Shown here: positions 20,130 to 30,714 of the stretch, piece after piece
Numbering within the stretch: position 1 is the first letter of the stretch
How the letters are laid out: every line of letters begins with the position of its first letter
Assembly (NCBI RefSeq): GCF_013602415.1
Contig: NZ_WPAG02000002.1
Span: 620,001 to 684,000, forward strand
DNA from: Rhodococcus sp. B50
Lineage (GTDB): Bacteria; Actinomycetota; Actinomycetes; Mycobacteriales; Mycobacteriaceae
Length of the DNA stretch: 64,000 nucleotides
Direction: 5' to 3'
Notes under the pieces: generated by a model
What the model was told of the DNA's origin: nothing
Seen by the model: only the letters and a program-made list of their open reading frames with translations
Databases searched by the model: none
Translations under genes and position numbers: made by a program

Positions 20130-20440
20130 CGAATCCTCTCCCTGGGCTGCGCAAAGGTCCTGCCGGCGTCGGCGCTCGCGATGAGAACTAGATTTCCGTA
20201 TTCGAGAACATAAATCAAGGAGTCCTGCATATCGCGTGGATTCGGGGAGCCTGATTCGTCGTCCTCACCGCTGATCAGTATCGAATTCTGTCCGGAAATC
20301 AGCGCATTGTCCCACGATTCGTCGTCTCCCGACGCAATCTCACCACCCCGGGCATGCAGAATTAGATTCTGGTTTTCGAGAGTGTGGCTGACTCGAAGGG
20401 TTCGATACTTGCTCCGGGTTGTCGAGGAGAAGTTGCGGGA
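20130..20440. other. AT-richer intergenic stretch with diverged repeats
   Basis: About 310 bp with lower GC than its surroundings and no convincing gene. Two related 23-bp segments (20184-20206 and 20358-20380; 18 of 23 positions agree) lie in the same orientation. On the minus strand they would encode LEYGNLVLIA and LENQNLILHA, strand-like units reminiscent of bulb-type lectin repeats. The minus-strand frame through them is open to 20479 but has no RBS and overlaps the amidohydrolase start by 4 bp. A decayed gene fragment is the most I would suggest. Confidence 0.35.
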
Positions 20441-20491
20441 TGTCAGGAAAAGACAAGAATTCTTGACATGAAATGACAAGCAGAGTTTACT
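20441..20491 (+). promoter_or_regulatory. Promoter and extended dyad of the XRE regulator gene
   Basis: A -35 TTGACA (20463-20468), 17-bp spacer and -10-like TTTACT (20486-20491) lie exactly 6 nt before the GTG at 20498, so the transcript should start at the GTG. A perfect 12-bp palindrome CAAGAATTCTTG (20454-20465) overlaps the -35. Symmetric outer arms TGTCA (20441-20445) and TGACA (20474-20478) share the same centre, which fits autorepression. Confidence 0.72.
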
Positions 20492-20497
20492 TTTGAC

Positions 20498-20719
20498 GTG
20501 ACCGACACACCGAGGAGCAACAGGGTCCGAGAATTCCGCAAACGGGCGGGACTCACCCAGGCTGCGCTCGGCGAGGCGGTCGGCGTCAGCAGACAGAGCA
20601 TCGTCTCGACCGAGAAGGGCGACTACGCGCCCAGTGTGTACCTCGCCTTGCGTCTCGCCACCAGACTCGACACCACGGTCGAGGAACTGTTCCCGCTCAC
20701 CACCAAGGAGTCCTCATGA
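20498..20719 (+). CDS. Small XRE/Cro-CI-family regulator
   Basis: A 73-aa DNA-binding protein that is almost entirely one helix-turn-helix: VREFRKRAGLTQAALGEAVGVS (about 9-30), then RQSIVSTEKGDYAPSVYLALRLA. Stand-alone HTH proteins of this type with a downstream membrane partner are common (YozG/CopG-like arrangement with DUF2178-type proteins). The GTG start at 20498 coincides with the predicted transcription start, so the message is probably leaderless. The stop overlaps the next ATG by 4 bp (ATGA), so the two proteins are made together. Confidence 0.86.
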   Translation: MTDTPRSNRVREFRKRAGLTQAALGEAVGVSRQSIVSTEKGDYAPSVYLALRLATRLDTTVEELFPLTTKESS

Positions 20720-21228
20720 CGGTCTTCCTCAAAGCCGCGCGCGTCATCGGCGACCTCGACGACGAGTTCTACCGCGACGAGCGGCAACGCGACGTATGGA
20801 ACGAGGCCTCGGCGGTGGGATTCCAGTTGACGCAGTGGGTCGCACTGGCGGCGGCGGCACTGCTCCCGTGGCTCGCCGGCCGCCCCGGGGCGTGGACGGC
20901 GATCGGAATCCTGGTCGCCTGGTTCATCGTCTCGATCGTGACCCAGCTGTACGCGCGACAACGCGACGTCGACCTGTACGCCACGGCGAAGCTGTGGCGA
21001 CCCCGCAGTGCCGCCGCCGCTGCGCTCTACCTCGTCGGCGTGGTCGGGATCTTCCTCCGCCTGCATTACGACAGTGAACCGTTCGAGAACGACCTCGCGA
21101 CCTGGGCGGGGCGGATCACCGGCGCGGCCGTGGCACTCGCTCTCCTCGGCGGTGGGTTCGCCTGGAACCGGCGGCGGACCCGCCGGCGCCGGGCCGAAGA
21201 AGATGCGCGCGACGCTCTCGAACCCTGA
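20716..21228 (+). CDS. Four-helix membrane protein partner of the XRE regulator
   Basis: A 170-aa membrane protein of unknown function. Four hydrophobic segments are visible (about residues 38-52, 60-75, 97-112, 133-149). The N-terminus is hydrophilic (DDEFYRDERQRDVWNEAS) and the C-terminus is strongly basic then acidic (RRRRTRRRRAEEDARD in essence). The ATG overlaps the stop of the XRE gene. In comparable two-gene units the membrane protein is thought to signal to, or be controlled by, the small HTH protein, but this is not established. It ends 9 bp before the convergent treY stop. Confidence 0.75.
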   Translation: MTVFLKAARVIGDLDDEFYRDERQRDVWNEASAVGFQLTQWVALAAAALLPWLAGRPGAWTAIGILVAWFIVSIVTQLYARQRDVDLYATAKLWRPRSAAAAALYLVGVVGIFLRLHYDSEPFENDLATWAGRITGAAVALALLGGGFAWNRRRTRRRRAEEDARDALEP

Positions 21229-21237
21229 GCAGCACCT

Positions 21238-23640
21238 CTATCCGGAATTCCGATCCCGTACGAGCGCCGCGACCGGCAGGGAATCGAGCAGATCGACGAT
21301 CCGGACCCGCCCGGTGAAGGTGCGCCCGGTCAGGGCGTCCGCCCACTCGCCGTCCGGCAGGTGGAGTGCCGTGTCCTTCCAGCCGGAGCGCGACAGCGCC
21401 GCGGTGTGGCGGGAGGACACGGCGAGCACGTCGAGATCGTCCGGTGCCGGACCACGACCGAACGCGAGGAGATGCTCGGCGGCCGGGCCGGTAGCGAGTA
21501 TCGGCACGTAGGCCCCGCCGACGAAGCTCTCCGGACGTTCGCGGCGCAACCGGAGTGCCGTGCGCACGATGGTGAACTTCGCCGGGGCCGCATCGTCGCC
21601 GACGAGCAGTCTCCGGCGGACGTCGAAGTCCACCGGCCGTCGATTGTCCGGGTCGACGAGCGAGTCGTCCCACAGTTCGGTGCCCTGATAGACGTCGGGC
21701 ACACCCGGACCCAGCAGCTGCAGCAACTTCTGGCCGCACGAGACGGCCGCGACGTGCGGTTCGACCTCCGCGACGAACGCGCTCAGCTCGCCCGCGACCG
21801 GTCCGTCGAAGATCGCGTCCAGCCAGCGGTCCACGGCGGCCTCGAACTCCTCGTCGACCTCGGTCCAGGTGGAGCGGGTCCCGTTCTCCCGCAGCGCTTT
21901 CTGCGTGTAGGCGTGAACCCGGTCGCGCAATTCTGCGGTCACCACTCCGTCGAGCGGCCACACCCCGAACAGGGTCTGCCACAGGAACAGGCCGATCGCC
22001 GGATCCGGTGCGGGCGCACGGTCGTTCCACGGCCCGAGCCGGCGCGACCACTCGTCGGCAACCTGCGAGAGCACGCCGATCCGTGCCCGGACGTCCTCGC
22101 TGCGCTTGGTGTCGTGGGTCGACAGGGTGGTCATCGCCCGCGGCCAGTGCCGAGCCCGCTGGGTCCATGCGAGATGGAACTCGGCAGGGGAGACGGAGAA
22201 GCGGCCGGGTTGCCCGCCCACCTCCTGCAGCGAGATCAGCCGCGCCGCACGGTAGAACAAGCAGTCCTCGACCGCCTTGGCGGTCGCGGCCCCGCACACC
22301 TGGCCGAAGCGTGTCGCGGACTCGCCTCCGAGTGCCATCGCCCGGGCGAATACCGCGAGCGCGGTACCGAGCGAGGGATGCGAACGGGCGAGATCGCCAA
22401 CGAGGCGCGGCACCAGGGTCGCGAGCGGCGCGTAGTCGGCGCGGTAGACGGGAAGCTGTGCGGCGACGGCGATCACGGCCTCGTGCAGCGCCGCGTCCTC
22501 GCACTCGGTGTCGCCGGTCTCACGCCGGATCGCCCGCACGAGTCGGCGCACCTCGGGTGCGAGCCCGTTCCCGAGCACCGACCGCTTGAGCTCGTGTTCG
22601 CGTGCGTGCAGCCACGACGCGTCGCCCTCGGTGCCGGTGAACCTGCGCGACAAGGCGTTCAGTTCCGGTTCGCCGGACGGATCGACGAACACCGCCGACA
22701 GTTCCCCGAGCGCGTCGTAGCCGGTGGTGCCGTCCACCGGCAGGGTGGCGTCCAGCGGCTCGGCGTCGCCGAGGATCTTCTCGATCACGAGCCACCGCTC
22801 GGGGCCGATCACCTCGCGCAGGCGCGCGAGATAACCGGACGGGTCGGCGAGACCATCCGGATGGTCGACGCGGATCCCGTCGACGAGATCGTCGGCGATC
22901 CACGACGCGACCTGCTCGTGCGTCGCGTCGAACACCTCCGGATCTTCCACCCGCACGGCGGCGAGATCGTCGACGGTGAAGAAGCGGCGATATCCGATCA
23001 GCCCCGAGTTCCATGCCACGAGACGGTAGGACTGTCGCGCGTGGATCTCCTCGCCGGTGCCGTCGCCGGTTCCGGGAGCGATGGGAAATCTCTTGTCGTA
23101 GTAGGCGAGCAGAGGTTCGTCGCCGGAGTGGTCGACGGTCAGTTCACGGACGTCGTCGTCGGACCCGAGCACCGGCAGGGCGATCCGTCCGTCCGCGCCG
23201 TTGTCGTCGGTGAGGTCGAGATCGAAGAAGGACGCGTACCGGGACCCGGACCCGTGTTTCAGGACGTCCCACCACCAGGCGTTCTGGCGCGGGTCGCTCA
23301 CACCGACATGGTTCGGGACGATGTCGACGACCAGTCCCATGCCCCGCGCGCGTGCCTCCCGCGACAATCGTTCGAGCCCCTCGCGGCCCCCGAGCGACTC
23401 GGAGACGGTGCGGGGATCGACCACGTCGTATCCGTGGGTGGATCCGATGGTCGCGCTGAGGACGGGGGAGAGGTAGACGTGGGAGACACCCAGGGCGTCG
23501 AGGTAGTCGAGCAGGGCGACGGCGTCGGCGAAGGTGCACTCGTCGCCGCGCATCTGGAGTCGGTAGGTGGACAACACCGGCGCAGGTTTCCCCGCACCGC
23601 CGCTGTTCACACCTGCCGGCTCCGGAGCGCCTGGCGTCAC
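21238..23640 (-). CDS. treY: Malto-oligosyltrehalose synthase
   Basis: Intramolecular transglucosylase that turns the reducing end of a maltodextrin into a trehalose unit. The 800-aa protein has TreY motifs in order: TYRLQM near residue 25, DIVPNHVG (about 99), IRVDHPDGL (about 257), LVIEKILG (about 283) and [14 protein letters not shown] (about 505). The length is typical for actinobacteria. GTG 23640 overlaps the treX stop by 4 bp (GTGA), giving coupled translation with the debranching enzyme that supplies its substrate. The first 22 residues are Pro/Gly-rich and could be trimmed by a later start. Confidence 0.94.
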   Translation of the reverse strand: MTPGAPEPAGVNSGGAGKPAPVLSTYRLQMRGDECTFADAVALLDYLDALGVSHVYLSPVLSATIGSTHGYDVVDPRTVSESLGGREGLERLSREARARGMGLVVDIVPNHVGVSDPRQNAWWWDVLKHGSGSRYASFFDLDLTDDNGADGRIALPVLGSDDDVRELTVDHSGDEPLLAYYDKRFPIAPGTGDGTGEEIHARQSYRLVAWNSGLIGYRRFFTVDDLAAVRVEDPEVFDATHEQVASWIADDLVDGIRVDHPDGLADPSGYLARLREVIGPERWLVIEKILGDAEPLDATLPVDGTTGYDALGELSAVFVDPSGEPELNALSRRFTGTEGDASWLHAREHELKRSVLGNGLAPEVRRLVRAIRRETGDTECEDAALHEAVIAVAAQLPVYRADYAPLATLVPRLVGDLARSHPSLGTALAVFARAMALGGESATRFGQVCGAATAKAVEDCLFYRAARLISLQEVGGQPGRFSVSPAEFHLAWTQRARHWPRAMTTLSTHDTKRSEDVRARIGVLSQVADEWSRRLGPWNDRAPAPDPAIGLFLWQTLFGVWPLDGVVTAELRDRVHAYTQKALRENGTRSTWTEVDEEFEAAVDRWLDAIFDGPVAGELSAFVAEVEPHVAAVSCGQKLLQLLGPGVPDVYQGTELWDDSLVDPDNRRPVDFDVRRRLLVGDDAAPAKFTIVRTALRLRRERPESFVGGAYVPILATGPAAEHLLAFGRGPAPDDLDVLAVSSRHTAALSRSGWKDTALHLPDGEWADALTGRTFTGRVRIVDLLDSLPVAALVRDRNSG

Positions 23641-25910
23641 CGGGTTCTCCGGAGCACCAGCACCGCGCGCGCCTGCACCCGGACCGGTTTACCGGCGACG
23701 ACCGTCTCCTCCCGCAGACCGTCGGGGACGTCGGTGTCGAGCGCGACCGTCCACTCCTCGGCGTGCGGGCCGTCGGGGGTGACGAACTCGATCGGTTCGT
23801 GATGGGCGTTGAAGCACATCAGGAACGAGTCGTCGACGACGCGCTGTCCCCGCTGATCGGGCTCGGGGATGCCTTCGCCGTTGAGGAAGACCGCGAGGGA
23901 CTTGCCGAAACCGCTGTCCCAGTCCTCCGGCATCATCTCGTCGCCGGCCGGGGTGCGCCACGCGATGTCGCGGGACTGATCGCCGCTGCGGATGGGCCGG
24001 CCCTCGAAGAAGCGGCGGCGCCGGAACACCGGGTGCTCGGTGCGCAGCGCGATCACGTTGCGGGTGAACGCGAGCAGTTCGGCGTTGGACTCGGCGAGCG
24101 ACCAGTCCACCCAGGACAGTTCGTTGTCCTGGCAGTACACGTTGTTGTTGCCCTGCTGGGTGCGACCGAACTCGTCGCCGTGGGCGAGCATCGGCGTGCC
24201 CTGCGACAGGATCAGCGTCGCGAGCATGTTGCGCTGCTGGCGCCCGCGCAGCGCGAGGACGTCGGGATCGTCCGTGGGGCCTTCCACCCCGCAGTTCCAC
24301 GACCGGTTGTGCGACTCGCCGTCGCGATTGTCCTCGCCGTTGGCGTCGTTGTGCTTCTCGTTGTACGACACCAGATCCGCGAGGGTGAAACCGTCGTGGG
24401 CGGTGACGAAGTTGATCGACGCGCCGGGACGCCGGCCGGTGTCCTCGTACAGATCCGACGAGCCGGTCAGGCGCGACGCGAACTCGCCGAGGGTGGCAGG
24501 TTCGCCGCGCCAGTAGTCGCGGACCGTGTCGCGGTACTTGCCGTTCCACTCGGTCCACTGACCGGGGAAGTTGCCGACCTGGTAGCCGCCCTCACCGATG
24601 TCCCAGGGTTCGGCGATGAGCTTGACCTGCGAGACCACGGGGTCCTGCTGGACGAGATCGAAGAAGGCCGACAGCCGGTCGACGTCGTGCAGCTCGCGAG
24701 CCAGGGTCGACGCGAGGTCGAAGCGGAAACCGTCGACGTGCATCTCGGTCACCCAGTAACGCAGCGAATCCATGATCAGTTGCAAGGTGTGCGGGTGACG
24801 GGCATTGAGGCTGTTGCCCGTTCCGGTGTAGTCCATGTAGTAGGCCTTGTCGTCGTCGACGAGGCGGTAGTAGGCGGCGTTGTCGATACCGCGGAAGCTG
24901 ATGGTGGGACCGAGATGGTTCCCTTCGGCAGTGTGGTTGTAGACCACGTCGAGGATCACCTCGATGCCGGCCTCGTGGAAGGCCCGCACCATCGCCTTGA
25001 ACTCGGCGACCACCGCGCTCGGCTTGTTCGAGGACGAGTACTCGGTGTGCGGCGCGAAGAAGCCGAAGGTGTTGTATCCCCAGTAGTTCCGCAGGCCCTG
25101 GTCGAGCAGCACCTGGTCGTGCATGAACTGGTGCACCGGCATCAGCTCGATCGCGGTGACCCCGAGGTCGAGGAGATGGTCGATGATCGCCGGATGCGCG
25201 AGTCCGGCGTAGGTGCCCCGCATGTGCTCGGGGACGTCCGGGTGCGTCGCGGTCATGCCCTTGACATGGGCCTCGTAGATGACGGTCTCGTTGTAGGGGC
25301 GCCGGGGCTGGCGATCCATCGCCCAGTCGAAGAACGGGTTGATCACCACCGTCGTCATCGTGTGGCCCAGCGAATCCAGTGCGGGCAGCTCCGCGGCGGC
25401 ATCGGCGGTCTGTCCCGTTGCGATCGCCTCGGGTTCGACCTCGTCGGCGGACGCGGTGTCACCGCTGTCGGTGTCCTCCGGACCGTCGTCCGTGGCCGGG
25501 TCGGTCTCGGGTTCGGCGCCGGGCAGCGGGTAGGAGAACAGAGACGGATCGCCGTCGAACGAGCCGTCGAACGCCTTTCCGTACGGATCGAGGAGCAGTT
25601 TGCTCGGATCGCACCGGTGTCCGTTCTCGGGGTCGAACGGGCCGTGCACGCGATAGCCGTAGCGCTGGCCGGGGGAGATCGTGGGAAGGTATGCGTGCCA
25701 GACGTATCCGTCCACCTCTTCGAGCGGGATACGGGTCTCCGTCCCGTCGCGTGAGATGAGGCACAGTTCGACCTTCTCGGCGATTTCGGAGAACAGCGCG
25801 AAATTCGTGCCTGCCCCGTCGTAGGTCGCGCCGAGGGGGTACGGGGATCCCGGCCACACTTCCAGTGTCTCGGGCATCTCGTCGGTAGCGCTCGCGTCGG
25901 TGGACTCCAT
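23637..25910 (-). CDS. treX: Glycogen debranching enzyme, TreX/GlgX type
   Basis: Hydrolyses alpha-1,6 branches in glycogen to feed TreY. The 757-aa protein has an N-terminal CBM48-like domain (about residues 15-110, [20 protein letters not shown]), then the GH13 barrel with [11 protein letters not shown] (about 318), GFRFDLAS (about 397) and [16 protein letters not shown] (about 433). Between these two domains, at about residues 130-180, there is an acidic Asp/Glu/Thr/Ser-rich insert that GlgX proteins usually lack. ATG 25910 is used because the open frame further upstream is poor. It is coupled to treY by a 4-bp overlap. Confidence 0.93.
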   Translation of the reverse strand: MESTDASATDEMPETLEVWPGSPYPLGATYDGAGTNFALFSEIAEKVELCLISRDGTETRIPLEEVDGYVWHAYLPTISPGQRYGYRVHGPFDPENGHRCDPSKLLLDPYGKAFDGSFDGDPSLFSYPLPGAEPETDPATDDGPEDTDSGDTASADEVEPEAIATGQTADAAAELPALDSLGHTMTTVVINPFFDWAMDRQPRRPYNETVIYEAHVKGMTATHPDVPEHMRGTYAGLAHPAIIDHLLDLGVTAIELMPVHQFMHDQVLLDQGLRNYWGYNTFGFFAPHTEYSSSNKPSAVVAEFKAMVRAFHEAGIEVILDVVYNHTAEGNHLGPTISFRGIDNAAYYRLVDDDKAYYMDYTGTGNSLNARHPHTLQLIMDSLRYWVTEMHVDGFRFDLASTLARELHDVDRLSAFFDLVQQDPVVSQVKLIAEPWDIGEGGYQVGNFPGQWTEWNGKYRDTVRDYWRGEPATLGEFASRLTGSSDLYEDTGRRPGASINFVTAHDGFTLADLVSYNEKHNDANGEDNRDGESHNRSWNCGVEGPTDDPDVLALRGRQQRNMLATLILSQGTPMLAHGDEFGRTQQGNNNVYCQDNELSWVDWSLAESNAELLAFTRNVIALRTEHPVFRRRRFFEGRPIRSGDQSRDIAWRTPAGDEMMPEDWDSGFGKSLAVFLNGEGIPEPDQRGQRVVDDSFLMCFNAHHEPIEFVTPDGPHAEEWTVALDTDVPDGLREETVVAGKPVRVQARAVLVLRRTR

Positions 25911-25957
25911 GCCCGCCAACAGTAGTCTTCCGGCGGTCCGGGCACCGGGTGAGCGCG

Positions 25958-28036
25958 TTACCACCAGCCGGTGGCGGGACCGAGTTGTCTGCCGAGCTCG
26001 GGCGTCAGGGTGCGGACGTAGGTCGTGGTGAGGTGGTTCTCGTCGCGGTAGATGAGGATGTTGCCCTCCACCGCCCGGCACAGGTCCGGTCGGCAGAACT
26101 TGTCGGACAGGTCGAGCAGCGACACGGTGGGCAGATGCGCGGAGGCGGCGACGGCCGGGTCGACCGGGTCCAGCGCCTCGTCACGGGGCACCCCGCACGT
26201 CTCGGCGTTGCCGCCCCTCGCGAGGCAGTCGGCGGCCCGGTACGCGACGTCCTCCCGGAAGAGCCACGGGTTGTCGCGGATCGCGACCACTGGGATGCCG
26301 TAGTCGGCGAGTGTCTGCCACAGGTCGACGTACCAGAACGGAACGAAGTCGCCCGGCCCCTCGCCCTGGTCCTTGGTGCGCGTCGATGTGGTGAACACGT
26401 AGTCGGGCGGATCCGCGCGCAGTTCCGCGAGCACGGCGGTCGACCACGTGTCGCACTCGACCGTCGGGGACTCCTCCACGAGCGGGGCGCGCGGATCGGA
26501 CAGTGGGCAGCCCACCTTGAGATAGGTGTCGAGGCGGAAACCGTGTTCGATGCCGAGCGCGTCGAGCGCAGCGAGCCAGTGCTCCGAATGCGACCCGCCG
26601 ACCAGCACCATGCGGCGCGTCGCGAGCGGATCACCGTAGGTGCAGGTCAACGGTGTGCGATTGGTGTGCTGGGCGATGCAGTTGTCGAGCGTCGCGGGAG
26701 GCAGGTCGCGGTGGGCGACCAGCAGCGGCGGTTGCACCGGCTGCGGCTCGGAGGAGACGGCGGGATCGAAGACGGCGGCGCCCGGATACAACTCCGCCGG
26801 CAACGCCGAGGTGCGCTCGACCGTCTCCGCCGAGCGGTCGACGTGGGTGTGCCAGAGATTGCCGGCCCCGGCGAGCGCGACGGCCGCGACCGTCACGAGA
26901 CCGACCACGGCCGTCCTGGACGGCCGAGGAGGTTCGACGCGGCGGAGGGGCTCCTCGAACCACCGGGTCGACGCCTCGGCGAGCAGCAACGACAGGACGA
27001 TCACGCCGAGCCCGCCCACGAGACCGACCGACGGGTGCCCGCTCACGATCAGGTAGCCGATGAGGAGCGGCCAATGCCACAGGTACAGCGAGTAGGCGAT
27101 CGCCCCGAGACGCACCATCGGTGCGGACGCCAGCAGTCGCGCCGACGGTGTGTCGGGCTCGGCACCGGAGCCGACCCCCGCCACGACGAGTGCCATCGCC
27201 GCGCCGACGGGCACGAGCGCCCACGGGCCGGGGAACAGGGCGTTGCCGTCGAGGACGAAACCGCACGCGAGCAGCACGACGAGCGCGAGCCCACCGAGCA
27301 CGATCCGCAGCACACGCGGAACCCGCAGCCACGGCGACAGGCACACGAGCAGTCCGCCGAGGGTCAGCTCCCACGCGCGGGCGGCACTGTCGTAGTACAG
27401 CCACGACTGCGCCCGGTCGGAGAGCACCGCGTACGCCAGCGACGACGCGGTGAGTACCGCGAGCAGCACCGTCAGCGGGACACGCACCGGAACCGACATC
27501 CGGCGCAACAGCCACGCGCAGCCGAACACCACCGCGAGCGCCGCGATGTAGAACTGGCCCTGCACCGCGATCGACCACAGGTGCTGGAGTGGACTGACCA
27601 TCGGATCCGCAGCGAGATAGTCGCTGGCGGTGAGGGCGAGGTACCAGTTCTGCACGAAGAGCAGCGACGCCCCGGTCTGGTCGGCCACCCCGAGCCACTG
27701 TGTGAACGGCTGCAACACGACCGTGGCCACGGCGACGGCGGTGAGCACCAGGACGAGCGGGGGCAGCAGGCGCCGGCCGATCCGCCGCAGGACGGGCCGC
27801 GGGTCGAGCGGCGCAGAGGATTCGGCGGTCCGGAGGAGCGAGCCCACGAAGAAGTAGCCGGACAGTGCCAGGAAGACGTCGACACCGCCGGAGACACGAC
27901 CGAACCAGACGTGGAAGATCACCACGAGCGCGATCGCGAGACCACGTAATCCGTCGATGTCGGCACGGCGCACGGAGCGCCTGCCCGCTGTCCGCGCGGC
28001 ACTCCCGAGTTCCTGTCCCGAGGTGTGGACGGACAT
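25958..28036 (-). CDS. Acyltransferase-3 membrane protein with SGNH domain
   Basis: A 692-aa OafA/YrhL-type protein. The N-terminal half (to about residue 385) has around ten hydrophobic segments with the acyltransferase-3 motifs [20 protein letters not shown] near residue 28 and RRLLPPL. The C-terminal half is outside the membrane and has SGNH-hydrolase-like blocks GGSHSEHWL (about 480) and [10 protein letters not shown] near the end. Such proteins transfer acyl groups, often acetyl or succinyl, onto cell-envelope glycans. It sits in the same place as M. tuberculosis Rv1565c, next to the tre genes and divergent from bioA. The acceptor is unknown. Confidence 0.9.
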   Translation of the reverse strand: MSVHTSGQELGSAARTAGRRSVRRADIDGLRGLAIALVVIFHVWFGRVSGGVDVFLALSGYFFVGSLLRTAESSAPLDPRPVLRRIGRRLLPPLVLVLTAVAVATVVLQPFTQWLGVADQTGASLLFVQNWYLALTASDYLAADPMVSPLQHLWSIAVQGQFYIAALAVVFGCAWLLRRMSVPVRVPLTVLLAVLTASSLAYAVLSDRAQSWLYYDSAARAWELTLGGLLVCLSPWLRVPRVLRIVLGGLALVVLLACGFVLDGNALFPGPWALVPVGAAMALVVAGVGSGAEPDTPSARLLASAPMVRLGAIAYSLYLWHWPLLIGYLIVSGHPSVGLVGGLGVIVLSLLLAEASTRWFEEPLRRVEPPRPSRTAVVGLVTVAAVALAGAGNLWHTHVDRSAETVERTSALPAELYPGAAVFDPAVSSEPQPVQPPLLVAHRDLPPATLDNCIAQHTNRTPLTCTYGDPLATRRMVLVGGSHSEHWLAALDALGIEHGFRLDTYLKVGCPLSDPRAPLVEESPTVECDTWSTAVLAELRADPPDYVFTTSTRTKDQGEGPGDFVPFWYVDLWQTLADYGIPVVAIRDNPWLFREDVAYRAADCLARGGNAETCGVPRDEALDPVDPAVAASAHLPTVSLLDLSDKFCRPDLCRAVEGNILIYRDENHLTTTYVRTLTPELGRQLGPATGWW

Positions 28037-28174
28037 GTGACGGATACCCCCGGTGTCTTACGTGTTCGGCTGTAACTGCGACGCGGCCGGCGAGCGCACC
28101 GGACGATTGCCGTGAGCGTCGTTCACGGTAACTGGGGCAGACTACGCGGCTGCAGTCCGTGACTGCCAACCGCC

Positions 28175-28180
28175 TACAGT
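28175..28180 (+). promoter_or_regulatory. Likely -10 box of a leaderless bioA message
   Basis: TACAGT ends 6 nt before the bioA GTG at 28187, which puts the expected +1 at the start codon. No Shine-Dalgarno is present between. No BioQ dyad like those at bioF and bioB was seen in the 150-bp acyltransferase-bioA gap. Confidence 0.42.
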
Positions 28181-28186
28181 CTGGGC

Positions 28187-29476
28187 GTGGGCAACTCTCC
28201 TTTCTCGGTCGAGCGGATCCGCACCCTCGACGGTCGGCACCTCTGGCACCCCTACGGCGCGTTTCCGGCGACCACCGAACCCTTGGTGGTCGACCGTGCT
28301 CACGGTACCCGGATCGTCCTCGCCGACGATCGCGAGCTGGTGGACGGCATGAGTTCGTGGTGGGCCGCGGTCCACGGCTACAGGCATCCCGTCCTCGACG
28401 CCGCGGTCCGCGACCAGCTCGACAGGATGAGCCACGTGATGTTCGGCGGCCTCACCCACGAGCCCGCCGCGCGGCTCGCCGAACTGCTCGTCGGCATCAC
28501 CCCGGAGGGTCTCGACACGGTCTTCCTCGCCGATTCGGGTTCGGTGTCCGTCGAGGTGGCCGTGAAGATGGCGGTGCAGTACCAGCGTGCCGTGGGCAGG
28601 CCCGGGCGGCGTCGCCTGCTCACCTGGCGCGGCGGTTACCACGGCGACACCTTCGCCCCGATGAGCGTGTGCGACCCGGAGGGCGGCATGCACGCGCTGT
28701 GGACCGACATGCTCGCGCGGCAGGTCTTCGCCCCCGCCCCGCCTGCACACTTCGATCCCGGCTACGTCGCGCAGTTCGAAGCGATCCTGCTCGAGCACGT
28801 CGACGAGCTCGCGGCAATCGTCGTCGAACCGGTCGTCCAGGGCGCCGGCGGTATGCGCTTCCACGATCCGCTCTATCTGCGCGAGCTGCGCAGGATGTGC
28901 GACGAGCACGGACTGGTTCTGATCTTCGACGAGATCGCGACCGGTTTCGGGCGCACCGGGGAACTCTTCGCGGCCGACCACGCGCACGTGAGCCCGGACG
29001 TGATGTGCGTGGGCAAGGCGCTCACCGGCGGGTACATGACACTCGCCGCAACGCTGTGCACCCGGGCCGTCGCGGAGGCGATCAGCGCGGGCGAGGGCGG
29101 CGGCGTGATGCACGGCCCGACCTTCATGGGCAACCCGCTCGCGTGCGCCGTCGCGGTCGCGGCGGTCGAGCTGCTGCTCTCCCGCGACTGGCGGTCCGAG
29201 GTGACATCGGTGAACGCGGGCCTGACGGAGGGACTCGCCCCGGCACGCGAACTGCCGGGCGTCGTGGACGTACGGGTGCTCGGGGGTATCGGCGTCATCG
29301 AACTCACCGACCCGGTGGACATGCGTGCGGCGACCGATGCGGCGGTTGCGGCCGGGGTGTGGTTGCGGCCGTTCCGCAATCTCGTCTACGCGATGCCGCC
29401 CTACGTGTGTTCGGCGGAAGACCTCGCAGCGATCACGACGGGGATGATCGCCGCCGCAGGCGCGAATGCCCGGTGA
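28187..29476 (+). CDS. bioA: Adenosylmethionine--8-amino-7-oxononanoate transaminase
   Basis: PLP aminotransferase of biotin synthesis: makes 7,8-diaminopelargonate using SAM as amino donor. The 429-aa protein has HLWHPYGAF (about residues 15-23), the Asp of [11 protein letters not shown] (about 248-258) and the PLP lysine in [11 protein letters not shown] (about 276-286). GTG 28187 matches a leaderless start. bioF follows 98 bp later with its own operator, so bioA may be transcribed separately. It is the counterpart of Rv1568. Confidence 0.95.
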   Translation: MGNSPFSVERIRTLDGRHLWHPYGAFPATTEPLVVDRAHGTRIVLADDRELVDGMSSWWAAVHGYRHPVLDAAVRDQLDRMSHVMFGGLTHEPAARLAELLVGITPEGLDTVFLADSGSVSVEVAVKMAVQYQRAVGRPGRRRLLTWRGGYHGDTFAPMSVCDPEGGMHALWTDMLARQVFAPAPPAHFDPGYVAQFEAILLEHVDELAAIVVEPVVQGAGGMRFHDPLYLRELRRMCDEHGLVLIFDEIATGFGRTGELFAADHAHVSPDVMCVGKALTGGYMTLAATLCTRAVAEAISAGEGGGVMHGPTFMGNPLACAVAVAAVELLLSRDWRSEVTSVNAGLTEGLAPARELPGVVDVRVLGGIGVIELTDPVDMRAATDAAVAAGVWLRPFRNLVYAMPPYVCSAEDLAAITTGMIAAAGANAR

Positions 29477-29545
29477 GCTGCCGGTCGAGGAACCGCGGTG
29501 AGGAACTCTGCGATCGCCTCGGCCACGGCGGCCGTTGTGGCGACT

Positions 29546-29558
29546 TGAACGGTGTTCA
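29546..29558. promoter_or_regulatory. BioQ-type operator upstream of bioF
   Basis: The dyad TGAAC-GGT-GTTCA lies 17 bp before the bioF ATG, with flanking CT and AG that extend the symmetry (29544-29560). It matches both copies in the bioQ-bioB gap. A TATGGT hexamer follows at 29561-29566, so bound protein would overlap the core promoter. Confidence 0.82.
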
Positions 29559-29574
29559 AGTATGGTCACCGCTC

Positions 29575-30714
29575 ATGACCGCACATCCTGCCCTGGCGTG
29601 GCTCGACGACACCGCGGCGGCGCGGCGCGCGGCGGGTCTGCACCGGGAACCCGTCGTCCGGACCCCCGGCTCGACCGTCGTCGACCTCGCGTCCAACGAC
29701 TACCTCGGCCTGACCCGTCACCCGGAGGTCCTCGCGGGGGCCACCGCCGCACTGCGGCGCTGGGGAGCCGGCGCCACCGGATCGCGGCTGGTCACCGGCA
29801 CCACGGCCGAACACGAACTCCTCGAACGCGAACTCGCCGACTTCGTCGGGGCCGACAGCGGTCTGGTGTTCTCGAGCGGATACGCCGCGAACCTCGGTGC
29901 CGTCGCCGCCCTCGGTGGCAAGGATGCACTGATCGTCTCCGACGCCGGCGGCCACGCCTCGCTCGTCGACGCGTGCCGACTGTCCCGCTCGAGGATCGTT
30001 GTCACTCCTCACAATGACGTCGACGCGGTCGCGCGAGCCCTCGCGACCCGCACCGAGGCGCGCGCACTCGTCCTGACCGACTCGGTGTTCAGTACCGACG
30101 GAGACCTCGCCCCGTTGCGGCAGTTGCACCGCGCCTGCCGATCGCACGGCGCAGTGCTCCTCGTCGACGAGGCCCACGGTGTGGGGGTCCGCGGCGCAGG
30201 GGGCCGCGGACTCGTCCACGAAGTGGGCCTCGCCGGCGAGCCCGACGTGGTCGTCACCGCGACGCTGTCGAAATCCCTTGCATCCCAGGGGGGAGCCGTC
30301 CTGGCCGACCGGCGTGTGCGCGAACACCTCGTGGACACCGCCCGCACGTTCATCTTCGACACCGGCCTCGCGCCGGCCGCGGTCGGCGCCGCCCGTGCCG
30401 CGTTGAAGGTGCTGCGCGCCGAACCCGCCCGTGCCGCGGCCGTACTCGAACAGGCCGCACACCTCGCCCGCGTCACAGGCGTCGACGCACCGCCGTCCGC
30501 CGTGGTGTCGGTGATCCTCGGCGACCCGCACGTCGCCGCCGACGCCGCTGCGCGATGCCGCGAACGCGGCGTGCACGTCGGCTGCTTCCGGCCGCCGTCG
30601 GTACCGGCAGGGACCTCGCGACTGCGACTGACCGCACGCGCGAACCTCACCGACGACGAACGCGCACTCGTCGACGAGGTGCTCACCGACGTCCTCGCGG
30701 GGGCTCGCGCGTGA
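29575..30714 (+). CDS. bioF: 8-amino-7-oxononanoate synthase
   Basis: PLP alpha-oxoamine synthase joining pimeloyl thioester and alanine in biotin synthesis. The 379-aa protein has the family segments [14 protein letters not shown] (about residues 41-54), [15 protein letters not shown] (about 196-210) and the PLP lysine in [11 protein letters not shown] (about 226-236). ATG 29575 lies 17 bp downstream of a BioQ-type dyad. The same frame is open well upstream into bioA, but only as a shadow. The stop overlaps the bioD GTG by 4 bp. Confidence 0.95.
   Translation: MTAHPALAWLDDTAAARRAAGLHREPVVRTPGSTVVDLASNDYLGLTRHPEVLAGATAALRRWGAGATGSRLVTGTTAEHELLERELADFVGADSGLVFSSGYAANLGAVAALGGKDALIVSDAGGHASLVDACRLSRSRIVVTPHNDVDAVARALATRTEARALVLTDSVFSTDGDLAPLRQLHRACRSHGAVLLVDEAHGVGVRGAGGRGLVHEVGLAGEPDVVVTATLSKSLASQGGAVLADRRVREHLVDTARTFIFDTGLAPAAVGAARAALKVLRAEPARAAAVLEQAAHLARVTGVDAPPSAVVSVILGDPHVAADAAARCRERGVHVGCFRPPSVPAGTSRLRLTARANLTDDERALVDEVLTDVLAGARA

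Noticed and set aside
21361..25754. Two long plus-strand frames opposite treY and treX
   Set aside because: They mirror GH13 genes whose catalytic motifs are intact on the minus strand; the predicted proteins are low complexity.
25949..27949. A long plus-strand frame opposite the acyltransferase
   Set aside because: The frame is Arg/Gln/His-rich and has no motif; the minus frame has acyltransferase-3 and SGNH signatures.
28037..28186. A BioQ operator before bioA (GTTCACGGTAAC near 28125)
   Set aside because: Halves are swapped and separated by 2 bp, unlike the TGAAC-N3-GTTCA sites elsewhere in the window.
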